A stretch of 64,000 nt of DNA from Dictyobacter formicarum (lineage in GTDB: Bacteria > Chloroflexota > Ktedonobacteria > Ktedonobacterales > Ktedonobacteraceae): the NCBI RefSeq assembly GCF_016587435.1, contig NZ_BNJJ01000026.1, positions 1 to 64,000 on the forward strand, written 5' to 3'. The notes beneath the pieces are model-generated. The model saw only the letters and a program-made list of their open reading frames with translations, was not told where the DNA came from and did not search any database. Both the position numbers and the translations under genes were made by a program. The stretch's first letter is position 1, and each line of letters starts with the position of its first letter. Shown piece after piece: positions 61,729-64,000 of the stretch.

Positions 61729-64000
61729 TTATCTCTGTATTACCGGTTGCGGTGCGCTGTTGTTGCGTTCTATCATGGTGCGCTTCAGGTACTGGCCGGT
61801 AACGGAGCGTGTGGCGTTGACCAGTTGGGCGACTGTGCCCTCAAAGACGATCTGGCCGCCTTCGTGCCCGGCGCCGGGTCCCATGTCGATGATCCAATCG
61901 GCGCGCGCGATAACGTCAAGGTTATGCTCGATCACAATGACGGTGCTGCCACTATCCACCAGCCGGTCGAGCAGGGCGATGAGATTGTCGACATCATTCA
62001 TGTGCAGGCCCGTAGTCGGTTCATCGAGCACATAGACCTGGGACACGTTGCCGAGCTCGATGGCTAGCTTGAGCCTCTGCCGCTCGCCGCCGGAGAGGGT
62101 GCTGAGCGGCTGCCAGAGGGTGACATAACCCAGGCCGACATCTTCGAGCGCGGTCAACATCTTCGTCAGGGGAGGGTCGGTGAAGAACTCCTTCGCCTCA
62201 ACGACCGTCATCTCAAGCACATCGCTGATCGACTTGCCGCGCAGGGTGTAGGCCAGCACTTCGCTCGTGAAGCGTTTTCCTCCGCACACTTCGCAGGTGC
62301 TGATCATGGGGTCCATGAACGCGAGATCGGTGTAGATCAGCCCCAGCCCCTGACACTCGGGACACGCCCCCTTCGAGTTGGCACTGAAGAGCGCGGCACT
62401 CACCTTGTTCTCGCTGGCGAAGCGCTTGCGAATCACATCCAACATCCCGGTGTAGGTCGCTAGATTTGAGCGTCGCGAGCCGCGAATCAGGCCCTGATCG
62501 ATGGAGACCACGCCGGGATGGCGCTGTGGCAAAACTTCCTGCATCAGCGAGCTCTTACCTGAGCCTGCCACGCCGGTCACGACGGTCAGCACACCCATAG
62601 GGATGTTGACGCTCACATCGCGCAGGTTGTGCAGGGTGGCGTGTTCGATGGAGAGCGTGCCCGTTGGTATCCTGGGATTTGCCTTGAACGGCTGGCGGTT
62701 GTGCATATGCTTACCGGTAAGCGTATCCGCTGCCAAAAGTCCAGCGAGGCTTCCCTCGTACACGATCTCTCCGCCGCTGCGACCAGCGCCTGGTCCCATG
62801 TCAACGATATGGTCCGCGATAGCGATGACCGCGGGCTTGTGCTCGACCACCAACACGGTGTTGCCCTTGTCGCGCAGTTGCTGCATCAATTCATTCAGCC
62901 GATGAATATCCTGGGGATGCAGGCCAATGCTTGGCTCATCGAACACATAGGTCACGTCGGTCAGGCTGGAACCGAGATGGCGCACCATTCTTACCCGCTG
63001 CGATTCTCCGCCCGATAAGGTGGAGCTCTCTCGATTGAGACTGAGGTAGCCCAGGCCGATATCAACCAGGTGGTCCAGTTTCTCAGCCAGGGACGAGACC
63101 AGCGGGGCTACGGTGGGCTCGCCGATGCTACGAATGAACTGCACGAGCTCGCTGACCTCCATGGCGGCACACTCGGCAATGTTCTTGCCCTTAATCAAAC
63201 AACTCAACGCAGCCTGGTTGAGCCGGGTGCCGTGGCACAGCATGCAGTCGGCCCGGGACACTATTGCCTCAAAGGGTACGCGCATATGCGAGGCCATCTG
63301 CTCAACGTCCTTCGTGAGATAGAGCCGCTTGAACTTCGGGACCAGCCCTTCGTACGTCGAGTTCATTGTGCCAACCACGCTCTTCAATTTAATTTTAGTT
63401 TCCTCGCCGTTGACGAATTTTTCCCACTCGTCCTCGCTATAGTCGCGCAACTTTTTGTCCGGATCGAAGAAACCAGATTGCACAAAAATGGTCCAGAACC
63501 AGGTGCCAATGGCAAAGGTCGGGAAGCGAATAGCCCCATCATTAAGAGACTTCTCTCGATCAACGAGCGCATCGATATCGATGGTCGAGACCTGTCCCAG
63601 TCCCTCACAATCGGGACACATGCCCTGAGGCTCGTTGAACGAGAACATACTGGAATGGCCGATATGTGGCTGACCAAGGCGCGCATACAACAGCCGCAGC
63701 AGCGTGTAGGTATCAGTAACCGTGCCAATGGTGGAGCGTACATTCCCGCCAAGGCGCTTCTGGTCAATAACGATCGCCGTCGAGAGATTCTGTAGCGAAT
63801 CGACGTCCGGCTGCCCATAGCGAGGCAGGAAACCTTGAATGAAAGCCGTAAACGTCTCGTTCAGCAGCCGCTGAGACTCAGCCGCGATCGTGCCGAACAC
63901 GAGCGAAGACTTTCCCGATCCGGATACGCCAGTAAAGACAGTGATTTTTCGCTTCGGGATGTCCAGTGATATACTCTTCAGGTTGTTCTCGCGTGCGCCT
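61729..64000 (-). CDS. UvrA-like ABC ATPase, 5' end outside window
   Basis: At least 757 aa; the coding frame continues past the window end (…LKSISLDIPKRKITVFTGVSGSGKSSL contains the first Walker A). Second Walker A TGVAGSGKSSLMQEV; signature motifs STLSGGESQRVRMV and STLSGGERQRLKLA; Walker B YVFDEPSIGLHPQD and YVLDEPTTGLHMND; zinc modules CPDCEGLGQ, CMLCHG, CPECQGLG and CEVCGGKR. Lacks the length of repair UvrA and looks like the short UvrA2/drug-resistance type (DrrC-like). No uvrB or uvrC nearby; a role in DNA-drug adduct handling is inferred from family. Confidence 0.9.
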   Translation of the reverse strand, partial: GARENNLKSISLDIPKRKITVFTGVSGSGKSSLVFGTIAAESQRLLNETFTAFIQGFLPRYGQPDVDSLQNLSTAIVIDQKRLGGNVRSTIGTVTDTYTLLRLLYARLGQPHIGHSSMFSFNEPQGMCPDCEGLGQVSTIDIDALVDREKSLNDGAIRFPTFAIGTWFWTIFVQSGFFDPDKKLRDYSEDEWEKFVNGEETKIKLKSVVGTMNSTYEGLVPKFKRLYLTKDVEQMASHMRVPFEAIVSRADCMLCHGTRLNQAALSCLIKGKNIAECAAMEVSELVQFIRSIGEPTVAPLVSSLAEKLDHLVDIGLGYLSLNRESSTLSGGESQRVRMVRHLGSSLTDVTYVFDEPSIGLHPQDIHRLNELMQQLRDKGNTVLVVEHKPAVIAIADHIVDMGPGAGRSGGEIVYEGSLAGLLAADTLTGKHMHNRQPFKANPRIPTGTLSIEHATLHNLRDVSVNIPMGVLTVVTGVAGSGKSSLMQEVLPQRHPGVVSIDQGLIRGSRRSNLATYTGMLDVIRKRFASENKVSAALFSANSKGACPECQGLGLIYTDLAFMDPMISTCEVCGGKRFTSEVLAYTLRGKSISDVLEMTVVEAKEFFTDPPLTKMLTALEDVGLGYVTLWQPLSTLSGGERQRLKLAIELGNVSQVYVLDEPTTGLHMNDVDNLIALLDRLVDSGSTVIVIEHNLDVIARADWIIDMGPGAGHEGGQIVFEGTVAQLVNATRSVTGQYLKRTMIERNNSAPQPVIQR

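Overview
The window looks like a chromosomal segment of a soil-type Ktedonobacteria (Chloroflexota) or close relative. This is inferred from the gene mix: two carbohydrate ABC importers without an ATPase gene, a Ser/Thr kinase with an alanine/threonine-rich extracellular stalk, sigma/anti-sigma and two-component pairs, an F420-type (deazaflavin) oxidoreductase, an AftB/ZomB-like GT-C transferase, and many IS200/IS605-type TnpB genes and gene remnants. No rRNA, tRNA or CRISPR array was recognised, so the taxonomic call rests on gene content only.

Layout. 1-4 kb: a truncated alpha/beta hydrolase, a GNAT acetyltransferase, an IS605-type element (tnpA plus frameshifted tnpB) and a deazaflavin-dependent nitroreductase-like protein. 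4.5-7.9 kb: first sugar ABC importer operon (lipoprotein, two permeases). 8-14.5 kb: acyltransferase-3 membrane enzyme, a MerR regulator divergent from a hydrolase with a textbook 19-bp-spacer promoter between them, an ArsR-DUF2087 regulator with a clear operator, a small membrane protein and an APH-like kinase. 14.5-22 kb: Ser/Thr kinase, methyltransferase, HSL-type esterase (with a 3'-end duplicate left nearby), and a trmB-ahcY operon preceded by a perfect 32-bp palindrome.

22-28 kb is the accessory hot spot. Two related TnpB elements in opposite orientation each carry a small ribbon-helix-helix ORF overlapping tnpB. The first interrupts a DUF998 membrane-protein gene whose two halves can be rejoined in frame. 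The second lies just inside one arm of a perfect 63-bp inverted repeat that encloses it and a broken histidine-kinase-like gene. A tnpB fragment and an in-frame hydrolase-VOC chimera follow.

28.5-41 kb: an uncharacterised 501-aa protein, a TPR protein, a second GNAT, the second sugar ABC importer, a methyltransferase, a GDPD-like protein, a TMEM175-like channel, a VOC protein and a WYL regulator. 41-54.7 kb: LRR protein, NarL-type two-component pair, ammonium transporter (with a remnant copy nearby), KdpD/KdpE-like pair without kdpFABC, a zinc-ribbon membrane protein, and a sigma/anti-sigma pair. 54.86-58.63 kb: three insertion sequences (IS630, IS630, IS701) stacked edge to edge on shared TA/CTAG targets. 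58.7-64 kb: an APH-like kinase, a GT-C membrane transferase and a UvrA-like ATPase cut by the window end.

A dispersed GC-rich palindromic repeat family (consensus end ATAGGTkC) recurs at about 9.6, 22.0, 52.0 and 61.7 kb, with an end-fragment at 28.55 kb. Two full copies share a structured core and look like miniature non-autonomous elements. At two genes the repeat end supplies the stop codon.
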